Shown: in pieces, positions 1-11,018 of the stretch
Position numbering within the stretch: position 1 is the first letter of the stretch
How the letters are laid out: each line of letters begins with the position of its first letter
Source of the DNA: Salidesulfovibrio onnuriiensis
GTDB lineage: Bacteria > Desulfobacterota > Desulfovibrionia > Desulfovibrionales > Desulfovibrionaceae
DNA: 64,000 nt
Reading direction: 5' to 3'
Assembly: GCF_008001235.1 (NCBI RefSeq)
Contig: NZ_CP040751.1
Location: forward strand, 1,967,001-2,031,000
The notes under the pieces: generated by a model
Seen by the model: the letters and a program-made list of their open reading frames with translations, nothing else
Database searches by the model: none
What the model was told of the DNA's origin: nothing
Translations under genes and position numbers: made by a program

Positions 1-846
1 GAGCATGGAGGCCAGGGAGGTGGCCAGGCCGTCGCCGAGCATGGTGCGGTGGATGCCGGGATCCTTCACGTAGTCCTTGCCGGTCACGCAGCCGATGGCC
101 AGCACGTCGCCGAAGTGCTCGATGGCCGGGGCGATGGCCACGGGGACGATAAACAGGACAGCTTCCCATTTGAATTCCGGGAACACGAAGTTGGGCATGG
201 CGAACCAGGGGGCGGCGGCAATGGCTTCGAAGCTGACCACGCCCAGGAACAGGGACATGACGTACCCGACGGCGATGCCGGAGAGGATGGGGATGAGCTT
301 GAACCAGCCGCGTCCCGTCAGGGAGACCAGCACGGTGGTGGCCAGGGCGGAAAGGGAAATGATCAGGGCCTTCCATTCGATGACGAGCACGGCGGAGCCG
401 TCGCCGGTCTTGCCCAGGGCCATGGCCACGGCAACCGGGGCCAGCACCAGGCCGATGACCATGATGACCGGGCCGGTGACGATGGGCGGCAGCACGCGGC
501 GCAGGGCCTCGACCCCGAAAATGTTGATCAGCAGGCTGAGCACCACGTAGAAGGCGCCCGCGGCGGCCAGGCCGGAAAGGGTGGCCGGGATGCCCCAGGT
601 CTGCACGCCGTAGATGATGGGCGCGATAAAGGCGAACGAGGAAGCCAGGAACACGGGCACGCGTCCCTTGGTCACCACCTGGAACACCAGGGTGCCCGCT
701 CCGGCGGTGAACAGGGCCACGTTGGGGTCCAGGCCCGTCAGCAGCGGCACGAGAACCAGCGCGCCGAATGCGACGAAGAGCATTTGCGCGCCGAGAAACG
801 CGTCTTTTGGTTTGAAACTGTAGTCCGTGGAATGCACGTCACTCAT
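1..846 (-). CDS. uraA: Uracil permease (uracil-xanthine permease family), 3' end outside window
   Basis: Inner-membrane nucleobase/cation symporter that imports uracil for salvage by UPRT. Translating the minus strand from the ATG at 846 gives 282 residues of a hydrophobic multi-pass protein. The N-terminal part reads FLGAQMLFVAFGALVLVPLL and later segments include EHFGDV followed by VTGKDY, the pattern expected of the NCS2/UraA family (usually about 410-430 residues). The C-terminal third lies beyond position 1. A strong ribosome site (GAGGAGG, seven bases before the ATG) fixes the start. The gene lies directly downstream of upp and is separated from it by a terminator hairpin, so the two probably form an attenuated salvage operon. 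Truncation is due only to the window edge. Confidence 0.88.
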   Translation of the reverse strand, partial: MSDVHSTDYSFKPKDAFLGAQMLFVAFGALVLVPLLTGLDPNVALFTAGAGTLVFQVVTKGRVPVFLASSFAFIAPIIYGVQTWGIPATLSGLAAAGAFYVVLSLLINIFGVEALRRVLPPIVTGPVIMVIGLVLAPVAVAMALGKTGDGSAVLVIEWKALIISLSALATTVLVSLTGRGWFKLIPILSGIAVGYVMSLFLGVVSFEAIAAAPWFAMPNFVFPEFKWEAVLFIVPVAIAPAIEHFGDVLAIGCVTGKDYVKDPGIHRTMLGDGLATSLASML

Positions 847-896
847 CAGACAACCTCCTCCTGATAGGACATTAAAAAGTTTATAGGTCTCCCCAC

Positions 897-926
897 AAAA
901 AAAGGGGCACGCCCTTGAGCGTGCCC
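897..926 (-). terminator. Intrinsic terminator between upp and uraA
   Basis: The 8-bp stem GGGCACGC/GCGTGCCC with a six-base loop (905-926) is followed on the minus strand by seven U residues (897-903). It touches the upp stop codon and precedes the uraA ribosome site. It should end upp transcripts or act as an attenuator for uraA. Confidence 0.8.
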
Positions 927-1552
927 TATTTGGTGCCGAATATCTTGTCCCCGGCATCCCCGAGGCCGGGAAGAATATATCCTTTGTCATTGAGTCTTTC
1001 ATCAATGGCTGCGGTGTATATCTCCACGTCGGGATGTTTCTTCATGATCCTGTCGATGCCCTCTGGCGCACAGCAGAGGAACAGGCCCCTGATGTTGGTG
1101 CAGCCGGATTTCTTGAGCAGGTCGATGGTGGCTTCCAGGGTGCCGCCGGTGGCCAGCATGGGGTCCAGGATCAGGGCCATGCGTTCTTCCATGGCGCTGG
1201 CGAGCTTGACGTAGTATTCGACAGGCTCCAGCGTTTCCTCGTTGCGGTAGAATCCGACCACGGAGACCTTTGCCCCGGGGATCATGTCGATGACACCGTC
1301 CATCATGCCCAGGCCTGCGCGCAGGATGGGGACGACGGTGACTTTCTTGCCCTTGATCGAGTCCACTTCCACGTCGCTGGCCCAGCCCTGAACGGTGGTC
1401 TTCTCGGTTTCCAGGTCCTTGGTTGCTTCGTAGGTCAGCAGCCGGGTGATTTCCGAGGACAGGGCCCGGAAACGGCTGGTGGAAATTTCCTTCTGCCTCA
1501 AAAGGCCGATCTTATGCTTGATGAGCGGGTGCTCAACCAGATGTACCGCCAC
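926..1552 (-). CDS. upp: Uracil phosphoribosyltransferase
   Basis: Converts uracil and PRPP to UMP in the cytoplasmic pyrimidine salvage pathway. The 208-residue product matches the usual UPRT length. It shows the conserved PILRAGLGM segment, the PRPP-binding loop [10 protein letters not shown], and the uracil-binding C-terminal stretch [16 protein letters not shown]. Translation begins at a GTG (1550-1552) placed eight bases after a perfect AGGAGG (1561-1566). Its 3' end runs into a terminator hairpin before uraA. The pairing with uraA is the common uracil salvage arrangement. A TATACT hexamer at 1577-1582 on the minus strand might be a -10 element, but no good -35 box accompanies it. Confidence 0.97.
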   Translation of the reverse strand: MAVHLVEHPLIKHKIGLLRQKEISTSRFRALSSEITRLLTYEATKDLETEKTTVQGWASDVEVDSIKGKKVTVVPILRAGLGMMDGVIDMIPGAKVSVVGFYRNEETLEPVEYYVKLASAMEERMALILDPMLATGGTLEATIDLLKKSGCTNIRGLFLCCAPEGIDRIMKKHPDVEIYTAAIDERLNDKGYILPGLGDAGDKIFGTK

Positions 1553-1731
1553 GTGTGACGCCTCCTTTGGAGAGTTAGTATATATTATGGATTTGTTGCT
1601 TGCCGATGCGCAAAATTTTCCCCTTTTAAGATCAATCCGGCGGTTCGGTCAAGGGTGGATTTTCAGTTTACGGAATTGTCAAACCGGTCTGTGATTTTAC
1701 TTTCCAATGATTCCCGTTATATGGTTGCCCC

Positions 1732-3396
1732 ATGAGCGAAACGAGAAAAAAACGGACCTGGGAAGCCTTGGTGGAAGGTTCCGTAACCAATATGCGCCTG
1801 GACAAGTTCTGGGCCGCCGAACTTGCAGACGAGGGAATCTCGCGCGGCAAGGTCAAGGAATGGATCGAGGCCGGAATGGCCACGGTCAATGGAACCGTTG
1901 AAACCAAGGGCAAGTGCAAGCTTTTCGGCGGCGAAGCCCTGACCCTGTCCGCCCCGGAAGGGCTGGCCGGCGACGACGCGCCGCAGCCCGAGACCGGGGC
2001 CCTGCCCGTGCTTTACGAGGACGAGCACGTGCTGGTCATCGACAAGCCCGCGAACCTGACCACTCATCCCGCGCCGGGCCAGCCGGACAACACCCTGGTG
2101 AACCGGCTTTTGCACCATTACCCGGACATGGCGTCGGAGCATTCCGGCATGGACGGACAGCGCCCGGGCATCGTGCACCGGCTGGACAAGGACACCTCGG
2201 GCGTCATGGCCGTGGCCCGCACCGAGGCTGCCCGCCTCAAGCTGGCCGGGGACTTTGCGGACCGACGGGTGCGCAAGGTCTATCTGGCCCTGGTGCACGG
2301 CAGGCCGGAGCAGTCCAAGGGCGAGATCGAGGCGGACATGGGCCGGCACCCCACGCACAAGACCAAGATGGCCGTGGTGGACAAGGGCGGCCGCGAGGCG
2401 CGCAGCAGCTATGAGGTGCTCTGGACCGATCCCCTGGAGCGGGCCTCCCTGGTGGCGGTGCGTATCTTCACGGGCCGCACCCATCAGATCCGCGTGCACA
2501 TGGCCCATATCGGGCATCCCCTGGTGGGCGACGAGGTCTACGGACCGCAGGAGCACGCCCTGTGGTGCCGGGAAACCGGACTGGGCGACCTGGCGCCGCG
2601 CCAGATGCTGCATGCCTTTTTCCTGCGTTTCGACCACCCGGCCACGGGCGAGCCCATGAGCTTCATGCAGGAGCCGCCCGGGGATTTCATGAATCTGCTG
2701 GTGGAGCTGAACCGCGCCACCGTGCGCACCGGGATCGTGGGGCTGCCCGGCAGCGGCAAGTCCGCAGTGCTGGGCATGCTCGCGGACATGGGCTGGCCCA
2801 CCTTCAGCGCCGACGCCTGCGTGGCCCTGCTCTATGCCGCGGGCGGCGACGGGGCCGAGATGATCAGGGGCCGTTTCGGCGGCCAGTACACCGCGCCCGA
2901 CGGCGGAGTGGACAAGCCCGCCCTGTTCCGGGCCATGTGCGAATCCGACGAGTTCCGCCGGGAAATTATGGACATCATCCATCCCATGGTGCGTCATGCG
3001 TGCATGGAGTTTTTCGGGAACAACAACGACCGCCCCCTGGCCTTTGCCGAGGTTCCGCTGCTGCTGGAGGGGGGCTGGCACAGGCAGGGCTTGGTGGATC
3101 AGGTGGTCTACGTGCACTGCCCGGACGAGCTGCGGCAGGGAAAGTTCCGCGAAATTCGCGGCCTGGACCCGGAAATGCTGGCCATGTTCGATTCCTGGCA
3201 GTGGAGCGGCGAGCAGAAACGCAGCCAATGCGGCTTCACCATCGACAACAGCGGCAGCCTGGACGACCTCGGGGCCGAGGTGCAGCGCGTGGCCGGGGAG
3301 CTGATGGCCCTGTCCGCAGAGGCCATGAAACGACACGAGGACTGGCTTGCACGGCTCTGGCCGGTGCTGGCGCAACAGTTCGGGGAAAGTGAATGA
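1732..3396 (+). CDS. Fusion of RluA/RluD-family pseudouridine synthase and dephospho-CoA kinase
   Basis: The 554-residue protein joins two unrelated enzymes. Residues about 19-75 form an S4 RNA-binding domain. Residues about 90-320 are an RluA-type pseudouridine synthase with the catalytic motif HRLDKDTSG at 149-157 (nucleophile Asp152), GRTHQIR near 248 and HPLVGDEVYG. Residues about 330-554 are a dephospho-CoA kinase (CoaE) with the P-loop GLPGSGKS at 337-344, a DAC segment and the IIHPMVR motif. CoaE phosphorylates dephospho-CoA in the last step of CoA synthesis; the first half probably modifies 23S rRNA. Both active sites look intact, so this is a true bifunctional fusion and not a decayed remnant. 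The next gene overlaps its stop by four bases, suggesting translational coupling. Confidence 0.93.
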   Translation: MSETRKKRTWEALVEGSVTNMRLDKFWAAELADEGISRGKVKEWIEAGMATVNGTVETKGKCKLFGGEALTLSAPEGLAGDDAPQPETGALPVLYEDEHVLVIDKPANLTTHPAPGQPDNTLVNRLLHHYPDMASEHSGMDGQRPGIVHRLDKDTSGVMAVARTEAARLKLAGDFADRRVRKVYLALVHGRPEQSKGEIEADMGRHPTHKTKMAVVDKGGREARSSYEVLWTDPLERASLVAVRIFTGRTHQIRVHMAHIGHPLVGDEVYGPQEHALWCRETGLGDLAPRQMLHAFFLRFDHPATGEPMSFMQEPPGDFMNLLVELNRATVRTGIVGLPGSGKSAVLGMLADMGWPTFSADACVALLYAAGGDGAEMIRGRFGGQYTAPDGGVDKPALFRAMCESDEFRREIMDIIHPMVRHACMEFFGNNNDRPLAFAEVPLLLEGGWHRQGLVDQVVYVHCPDELRQGKFREIRGLDPEMLAMFDSWQWSGEQKRSQCGFTIDNSGSLDDLGAEVQRVAGELMALSAEAMKRHEDWLARLWPVLAQQFGESE

Positions 3397-4133
3397 TCCC
3401 CCTGCGGGACAATGTGCCGAGGGTGACCCTGCCCATCACGGTCAGCGTCATCATCATGCTCAACGCCTTTGCCTTCGGCTTCGAGCTGCTCATGGACCCG
3501 CGCTCCAAGGTGGAGCTTTTCCATTTGTTCGGGGTGGTGCCCCAGCGCTTCCTTGATTCGGACTGGGCCCACTGGGTGGGCTATCCCGAGGCCTCCATCA
3601 TTCCGTTCTTCACGTACATGTTCCTGCACAGCGGCTGGCTGCACGTGATCCTGAACATGTGGATGCTCTGGATCTTCGGGGACAATATCGAGGACGTCAC
3701 CGGCCATTTCGGGTTCGTGTTTTTCTACGTGGCCTGCGGGCTGGCCGCGGTGGGGGCGCACATGCTGGCCGAAACCGGCTCCAGCGTCCCGGTCATCGGC
3801 GCTTCCGGGGCCGTGGCGGGCGTCATGGGCGCGTATCTGGTGCTCTATCCCCACGGTAAGGTCTACACCCTGTTTCCCATCCTCATTATTCCTATCATTC
3901 TGCGGGTGCCCTCGGTGTTCTTTCTGGGCTTCTGGTTCCTTTCCCAGTTCTTTGCCGGGATTTTCAGCGTGGTCAACGGATCGGCCCAGCCCGTGGCCTG
4001 GTGGGCGCACGTGGGAGGGTTCGTCACCGGCATCCTGCTGATCTCGCTGTTCCGGGGACGTGGCAGATGCAAGTACTGCTACAACCGCCGTTCCAAGAAT
4101 TACGATATCCCCGTCGAGGATAAACTTCGTTAA
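3393..4133 (+). CDS. Rhomboid family intramembrane serine protease
   Basis: Cleaves membrane-anchored substrates within the lipid bilayer of the inner membrane. The 246-residue protein has six or seven hydrophobic segments and the rhomboid dyad: Ser138 in the GASGA motif and His206 in WWAHVGGF. Asn88 (HVILNMW, following TYMFLHSGWLH) should serve as the oxyanion residue. The cytoplasmic tail is basic and holds a CKYC pair. The start ATG overlaps the preceding fusion gene's stop (ATGA), so the two are probably co-translated. It converges on the NMN adenylyltransferase gene with a gap of only about 20 bases. The substrate is unknown. Confidence 0.93.
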   Translation: MIPLRDNVPRVTLPITVSVIIMLNAFAFGFELLMDPRSKVELFHLFGVVPQRFLDSDWAHWVGYPEASIIPFFTYMFLHSGWLHVILNMWMLWIFGDNIEDVTGHFGFVFFYVACGLAAVGAHMLAETGSSVPVIGASGAVAGVMGAYLVLYPHGKVYTLFPILIIPIILRVPSVFFLGFWFLSQFFAGIFSVVNGSAQPVAWWAHVGGFVTGILLISLFRGRGRCKYCYNRRSKNYDIPVEDKLR

Positions 4134-4153
4134 CCATCCAGAATTCCGCGTAC

Positions 4154-4705
4154 TTATCGCAATGCTTGAAGCCGTTCCCCGAGGTTCCATTCCCGAACCA
4201 GCCGGACCGTGGCGGGCGGCGTCAGGTCGTCGATGGGCTCCCTGTTGCAGATTCGTGCGCGCACGTCCTTGGCGCTGATGCCCTTGAGGTGGGGCTCTCG
4301 TTCCCAGAGCACGTGGGTGGTCAGTCCCAGTTCCTCGAAGCGCCGCTTTTTGCGGCGGCCCCATTCGTCGTAGATGGTCAGGAAAAAGGCCGCGTCCAGG
4401 GGCACGTAGTGGCCGTAGAGTTCGGGCATGTTGATGGGCAGCGGCACCACCGAGAACTGCTCGCATCCGAGCCCCGCATCATGCAGCACGGCGCGCACCA
4501 TGGTATAGCGTTCGAAATAGGTCAGCGGGTTGTTGCCGGGAGTCGAGCGTTGTGCGTCCTCGGCCTCCTCGCGGGTCAGGGACGGGTCCGGGTTGGTGAT
4601 GCCCACCACCAGGTGGTCGCAAAGCTCCTTCCCGGCCAGCAGGTACGCGAGATGGTCGTTGTGCAGGACCTGGAAGCGCCCGTGAATCACGCCGATATCG
4701 TACAT
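4154..4705 (-). CDS. Nicotinamide-nucleotide adenylyltransferase-like nucleotidyltransferase (NadM type)
   Basis: A 183-residue HxGH-superfamily nucleotidyltransferase. It opens with HGRFQVLHNDH (residues about 8-18), the ATP-binding signature of archaeal-type NMN adenylyltransferases, and later has ISAKDVRARI, the second nucleotide-binding motif. It would adenylate NMN to make NAD, or act on a related nucleotide. A GTG three bases upstream of the ATG is also possible, but the AGAGGA ribosome site (4714-4719) is spaced best for the ATG at 4705. It follows the phosphoglycerate mutase homologue by about a dozen bases, so they are likely co-transcribed. Substrate specificity is inferred from family only. 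Confidence 0.82.
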   Translation of the reverse strand: MYDIGVIHGRFQVLHNDHLAYLLAGKELCDHLVVGITNPDPSLTREEAEDAQRSTPGNNPLTYFERYTMVRAVLHDAGLGCEQFSVVPLPINMPELYGHYVPLDAAFFLTIYDEWGRRKKRRFEELGLTTHVLWEREPHLKGISAKDVRARICNREPIDDLTPPATVRLVREWNLGERLQALR

Positions 4706-4717
4706 CACTTGTATCCT

Positions 4718-6004
4718 CTAGTCCTTGCCGGGCAGGGTGAAGGGTTCGAAGTCGCCGGGCCAGAACGCCTGCTCCCCGGGGCTGTCCCAGATGCCGCCCA
4801 GCCGGATGCGGTCCGTGTGGTTGAGCACCAGGTTCATGAACTCGGTGCCGCGCACGCAGCCCAGGCAGCCCGCGGCCGCTGAAATTTCGTCGAATGTTTT
4901 GACCTTGTCCCGCCGCACGCCTTTGCCCACGAAGAGCAGCGGCACGGGCTCGCCCGAATGGATGAGGCTGCCGCAGCTCGGGGTTGAGTGGTCCGCCGTC
5001 ACGGCCACCAGCACGTCCGGGTCGTCCAGCAGGGGCCGGATGGATGCTTCGATGCCCTTGTCCAGGGACTCGATGACCGCCTTTTTGGCTTCGGGGCGCT
5101 TGGTGTGCGCGGCCTGGTCCGGGGTCTTGGTGTGCACGTGGATGAAGTCGAAATCCCGCAGCAGTTCCGTGGCCCGGGCGATGCGCTCCGCAATGTCCCG
5201 GCCCGGGTCGTCCCCGTCCGTGACCGTGACGGGCGTCAGGCCCAGGTAGCGGGCTATGCCCTTGTACATGACGCCGCTGGCCACGGACGCCCCGCGCATG
5301 CCCAGCTTGCGGGAGAACATCGGCACGTTTTTGCGCTGCCCGGCCCGCTGGGTGACCATCATGTTGATGGTCTTGTTGTCGTCCAGGGTGTTCCAGACAT
5401 GGACCAGATATTTCTTGAGCGCGCTGGCCGCCCGGATGCTCTTCGGGTCGTCCCGGTGGGAGTCCAGGGGCACGATCTCCGAGAGGAAGCGGCCGTCGGT
5501 CATGGGGTTGGAGTCCGTGAAGTAGGGAGCCACCTGGCCCTGCATGAGAAGCACGCCGAAGGTGCCCTTGCCGGGGTGGTAGGTGATGCGCACGCCGTCG
5601 GCTTCGAATGCGGCCACGGCTTTGTTGGCCGCCCGTATTTCCTTGTCCGAGGCACTGGCCTTGTCGCGGACGACACGAAGTTGTCCGCCTTCGTTGTCCG
5701 CATGGATGAAGTGCCCGAGCACGGCCACGTCGTTTGGGCCGAGATCGATATCCGTGCCCAGCGCCTCCAGCACGCCGCGGCCGGGGAAGTCCTCGCGCTC
5801 GTACCCGAACAGGGCGAAATGGGCCAGTTCGCTGGGCAGGGCCTCGCCCAGCCGGGAAGCGTGAAAGAGGCCGTTGGTGCCGAGGGCGGCCAGGCTGTCC
5901 AGGCAGGGCGTATGCGCGGCCTGGAGCGGGGTCCGGTGCCCGAACCGGGCGAAGCTGCGGTCGCCGAGGCCGTCGAGGAGGATGAGAACACACTTGGATG
6001 GCAT
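4718..6004 (-). CDS. Alkaline-phosphatase-superfamily metalloenzyme, archaeal-type cofactor-independent phosphoglycerate mutase (ApgM-like)
   Basis: 428 residues. The start VLILLDGLGDR provides the first metal ligands, and LPSELAHFALFGY (about residue 60) holds the serine equivalent to the phospho-acceptor of the family. HVHTKTPDQAAH and TADHSTPS provide the later metal-binding His/Asp residues. These features place it in the binuclear-metal 2,3-bisphosphoglycerate-independent mutase family, ApgM branch, whose members interconvert 3- and 2-phosphoglycerate. A role in another phosphoryl-transfer reaction cannot be excluded. An AGGA ribosome site lies six bases before the ATG. It heads a two-gene unit with the NadM-like gene and is divergent from the PHP gene. 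Confidence 0.8.
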   Translation of the reverse strand: MPSKCVLILLDGLGDRSFARFGHRTPLQAAHTPCLDSLAALGTNGLFHASRLGEALPSELAHFALFGYEREDFPGRGVLEALGTDIDLGPNDVAVLGHFIHADNEGGQLRVVRDKASASDKEIRAANKAVAAFEADGVRITYHPGKGTFGVLLMQGQVAPYFTDSNPMTDGRFLSEIVPLDSHRDDPKSIRAASALKKYLVHVWNTLDDNKTINMMVTQRAGQRKNVPMFSRKLGMRGASVASGVMYKGIARYLGLTPVTVTDGDDPGRDIAERIARATELLRDFDFIHVHTKTPDQAAHTKRPEAKKAVIESLDKGIEASIRPLLDDPDVLVAVTADHSTPSCGSLIHSGEPVPLLFVGKGVRRDKVKTFDEISAAAGCLGCVRGTEFMNLVLNHTDRIRLGGIWDSPGEQAFWPGDFEPFTLPGKD

Positions 6005-6018
6005 AGGTTTTCCTGTTG

Positions 6019-6035
6019 TATCGAATTTGTCGATA
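6019..6035. promoter_or_regulatory. Short perfect inverted repeat in a divergent promoter region
   Basis: TATCGA, five bases, then TCGATA lies between the divergent ApgM-like and PHP genes, 15 bases from the former's start. Its symmetry and location fit a repressor operator, but a 6-bp arm can occur by chance. Confidence 0.3.
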
Positions 6036-6101
6036 ATACGTAGCCTTATCTATCGCCCATATATATTTGTAGCGCAACGGAATCGGGTATAGAAAATATC
6101 T

Positions 6102-6722
6102 ATGCTTATCGATGTCCATGTGCATACCTCCATCTCCCCCTGCAGCGTGCTCGAAATCGACGCCATTCTCGAGATCTCACGGCAGCGGGGCATGGACGGC
6201 GTGTGCCTCACGGACCACGATACCATGGATGCGGCCGGGTATGTGCGCGAAGGCGTGCAGGACGACGGCTTCGTGGTCATCGTGGGCATGGAATACACCA
6301 CCCCCCAAGGCGATTTCCTCATTTTCGGCCCCTTCGAGAACATCAGGCCCGGCATGGACGCCCAGGACATGCTGCCCTACGTTTACGGCCGGGGCGGGGC
6401 GGCCATCGGCGCGCATCCATACCGGGGCTGGCGGCCCGCCCAGGAATTCCTGTTCGAGCAGGGGGTGTGCTCGCTGGTGGAGGGCGTGAACGGACGCAAC
6501 ACCGCCCCCGAGAATTTGCGGGCACAGGCGCTCGCCCACAGGCATGGGCTGACCATGACCGGCGGTTCCGACGCCCATCGCGTCGACGAGCTGGCCAAAT
6601 TCCCCACCCGCTTCCTGGAGCGCATCGAATCCCGCGACGACCTTGTCCGCGCCCTGCTTGCAGGCCGCTGCGAACCCGCCTGGATGACCGAGCCGGTCCG
6701 TGAAGATCTCGCTGTCGGCTGA
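6102..6722 (+). CDS. PHP-domain phosphoesterase
   Basis: A 206-residue metal-dependent phosphoesterase of the polymerase-and-histidinol-phosphatase (PHP) fold. The four metal-binding motifs are visible: HVHT at the N-terminus (residues 6-9), DHDT near 39, GAHPYRGW near 105 and the C-terminal SDAHRVDELAKFPTRF. The protein consists of the PHP domain alone, resembling TrpH/YciV-type nucleotide or oligonucleotide phosphoesterases, but the substrate cannot be told from sequence. The ribosome site is weak. It is divergent from the phosphoglycerate mutase homologue and followed by 187 bases containing the candidate promoter of the chaperone operon. Confidence 0.88.
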   Translation: MLIDVHVHTSISPCSVLEIDAILEISRQRGMDGVCLTDHDTMDAAGYVREGVQDDGFVVIVGMEYTTPQGDFLIFGPFENIRPGMDAQDMLPYVYGRGGAAIGAHPYRGWRPAQEFLFEQGVCSLVEGVNGRNTAPENLRAQALAHRHGLTMTGGSDAHRVDELAKFPTRFLERIESRDDLVRALLAGRCEPAWMTEPVREDLAVG

Positions 6723-6831
6723 TCCGGCATCCTTCCCCATGCACAGGTTGCGCGTGTTTTTCACATGAGTCCGCATGTGGAAAATTCAGGGCCATCTGTG
6801 GAAAACCTTCCGAAAAATACTTCCCCCCGGC

Positions 6832-6860
6832 TTGACTTGGCGAATATGCTCATTACCTTA
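6832..6860 (+). promoter_or_regulatory. Candidate promoter of the cbpA-cbpM-clpB operon
   Basis: TTGAC (6832-6836), 16 bases, then TTACCTT (6853-6859), followed about 50 bases later by the cbpA start. The same TTGAC-N16-TTAC layout occurs before grpE-dnaK (40271-40295). This suggests a shared sigma factor, perhaps a heat-shock sigma, although the hexamers also partly fit sigma-70. Confidence 0.45.
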
Positions 6861-6909
6861 GGACACTGGATCGAATCCGCATTTTCGTCCAAAGGAGATT
6901 CATGCGCAT

Positions 6910-7884
6910 ATGAGCGTTCAGTACAAGGACTATTACAAGATACTCGGTGTCTCCCGCACTGCGAGCCAGGACGAGGTTTCCAAGGCCTTCAAGAAGCTGG
7001 CCCGGAAATACCATCCCGACCTGAACCCCAACGACAAGGGGGCCGAGGATAAATTCAAGGAAGTGAACGAGGCGTACGAGGCCCTCAAGGATCCTGAAAA
7101 ACGGAAGATGTACGACCAGTTTGGTTCCGGTTATCAGCATGGCCAGAACTTCCAGCCCCCGCCGGGCTTCGAGAATATCCGTTTCGATTTCGGCGGAGGC
7201 GGCGGTTTCGGCGGCGCCGGGGCCAGCGGCTTCAGCGACTTTTTCGAAACCATTTTCGGTGGCGGAGCCGGTGCTGGGGGCGCGTCCTTCCGGGGCGGCT
7301 TCCCGGGCGGCGGAGGCGGTTTTCAGCAGCGCCCGAGGCGCGGCTCCGATTCCGAGGCCCTGTACGAATTGAGCCTGGAGGAGGCCTACCAGGGCGGCAA
7401 CAAGTCCATCACCCTGACCGAGCACATGCCGGGCGGCGGTCCCAGAACCCGCACCCTGGAAGTGCGCGTGCCTGCGGGCATCAAGGACGGTCAGCGCATT
7501 CGCCTGGCCGGGCAGGGCAACCCCGGGGTCGCCGGCGGGGCGCGCGGCGACCTGTACCTCAAGATCCGGCTCATGAAGCACCCGCGTTTCAACGTCAAGG
7601 ACACGGACGTGGTCTTCGATCTGCCCCTGGCCCCGTGGGAGGCCGCGCTGGGCACCAAGGTCCGGGTCCCCACCCTGGACGGCCAGGTGGAGATGACCAT
7701 TCCGCCGGGAATGGGGTCGGGCAAGAAGCTGCGCATCAAGGGCAAGGGGCTCGGCACCGGAACCAGACGCGGCGACCAGTTCGTGCGCATCATGATCCAG
7801 GTTCCCACCAGCCTGACTCCCGAGGAACGGAAACTCATGGAAGAGCTGGCCGAGAAGTCGAAATTCAAGCCGAGGAACTTTTAA
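6910..7884 (+). CDS. cbpA: DnaJ-family co-chaperone lacking the zinc finger (CbpA type)
   Basis: 324 residues. An N-terminal J domain with HPD at 35-37 (KYHPDLNP) stimulates DnaK ATPase. A Gly/Phe-rich linker (about 85-135) follows, then two C-terminal substrate-binding beta-sandwich domains beginning near [12 protein letters not shown]. The four CxxCxGxG zinc repeats of DnaJ are absent, which defines the CbpA class. The chosen ATG lies 12 bases after the AAAGGAG ribosome site. A nearer ATG at 6902 opens only a three-codon frame whose TGA overlaps the real start. It begins an operon with the CbpM-like modulator and ClpB, so all three likely act in protein disaggregation under stress. Confidence 0.93.
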   Translation: MSVQYKDYYKILGVSRTASQDEVSKAFKKLARKYHPDLNPNDKGAEDKFKEVNEAYEALKDPEKRKMYDQFGSGYQHGQNFQPPPGFENIRFDFGGGGGFGGAGASGFSDFFETIFGGGAGAGGASFRGGFPGGGGGFQQRPRRGSDSEALYELSLEEAYQGGNKSITLTEHMPGGGPRTRTLEVRVPAGIKDGQRIRLAGQGNPGVAGGARGDLYLKIRLMKHPRFNVKDTDVVFDLPLAPWEAALGTKVRVPTLDGQVEMTIPPGMGSGKKLRIKGKGLGTGTRRGDQFVRIMIQVPTSLTPEERKLMEELAEKSKFKPRNF

Positions 7885-7893
7885 GGGGGCCGT

Positions 7894-8229
7894 ATGAGCA
7901 CGAAGAAACTCAAGGAAATGCTCCTGAAGCTGCCGGGCCTGGAATTGCCGGAACGCTCCGAACACGTGGCCTGGGCGCAGCTGGTGGAGGTGACGGGCAT
8001 CACACCGGCCATCATGGCCGAGCTGGCCGAGCTGGGCTGGCTGGACCCCGTGAAGACCAACGCCGACAACTATCTGTTCACGGTGCGGGACGTGTACCGC
8101 ATCCAGAAGCTCATGCGTCTCAGCAACGACCTGGACGTGAACATCACGGGCGCGAGCATCATCGTGGACCTCATGGCCCGCATCGAGGAGCTGGAGCTGG
8201 AAGTGGAGAAACTGCACCGCCTCTGCTAG
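7894..8229 (+). CDS. cbpM: Chaperone modulator CbpM-like MerR-type HTH protein
   Basis: A 111-residue protein directly downstream of cbpA, whose family members bind the J domain and inhibit CbpA. It has a MerR-like helix-turn-helix region (VEVTGITPAIMAELAELGWL, about residues 35-54) and a C-terminal heptad-like helix (IEELELEVEKL) typical of CbpM. No DNA target is implied, because the family mainly acts through protein contact. The ribosome site GGGGGCCGT before the ATG is poor, and coupling to cbpA nine bases upstream is likely. Assignment depends on both sequence pattern and its position between cbpA and clpB. Confidence 0.85.
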   Translation: MSTKKLKEMLLKLPGLELPERSEHVAWAQLVEVTGITPAIMAELAELGWLDPVKTNADNYLFTVRDVYRIQKLMRLSNDLDVNITGASIIVDLMARIEELELEVEKLHRLC

Positions 8230-8273
8230 TCGTCGGTTTTTTGCAATACAGTGATTGAAGGAGGATTTGATAT

Positions 8274-10874
<2,601 letters not shown>

Positions 10875-10909
10875 AGGCCGCCGGTAAGGGCGCGTCAATA
10901 TTACCGTTT

Positions 10910-10959
10910 AAAAAAGGCAGTCCCTCGTGCATTCAACATGCACGAGGGACTGCCTTTTT
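10910..10959. terminator. Strong bidirectional intrinsic terminator
   Basis: A 17-bp perfect stem (10915-10931 with 10939-10955) and seven-base loop is flanked by A6 on the left and T5 on the right. It separates clpB (+) from the converging CoA-ligase gene (-) and can work in both directions. Confidence 0.92.
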
Positions 10960-11018
10960 CTTGTTTTACGTTTCTTGGCCAATGGAACGTCGCCCGAAGA
11001 GTGAGACAGTCTTCTTTG

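Noticed and set aside
1717-3375. Long minus-strand frame opposite the RluD-CoaE fusion
   Set aside because: It is a GC-rich shadow: low complexity in His, Gly and Gln, and fully antisense to two well-recognised domains.
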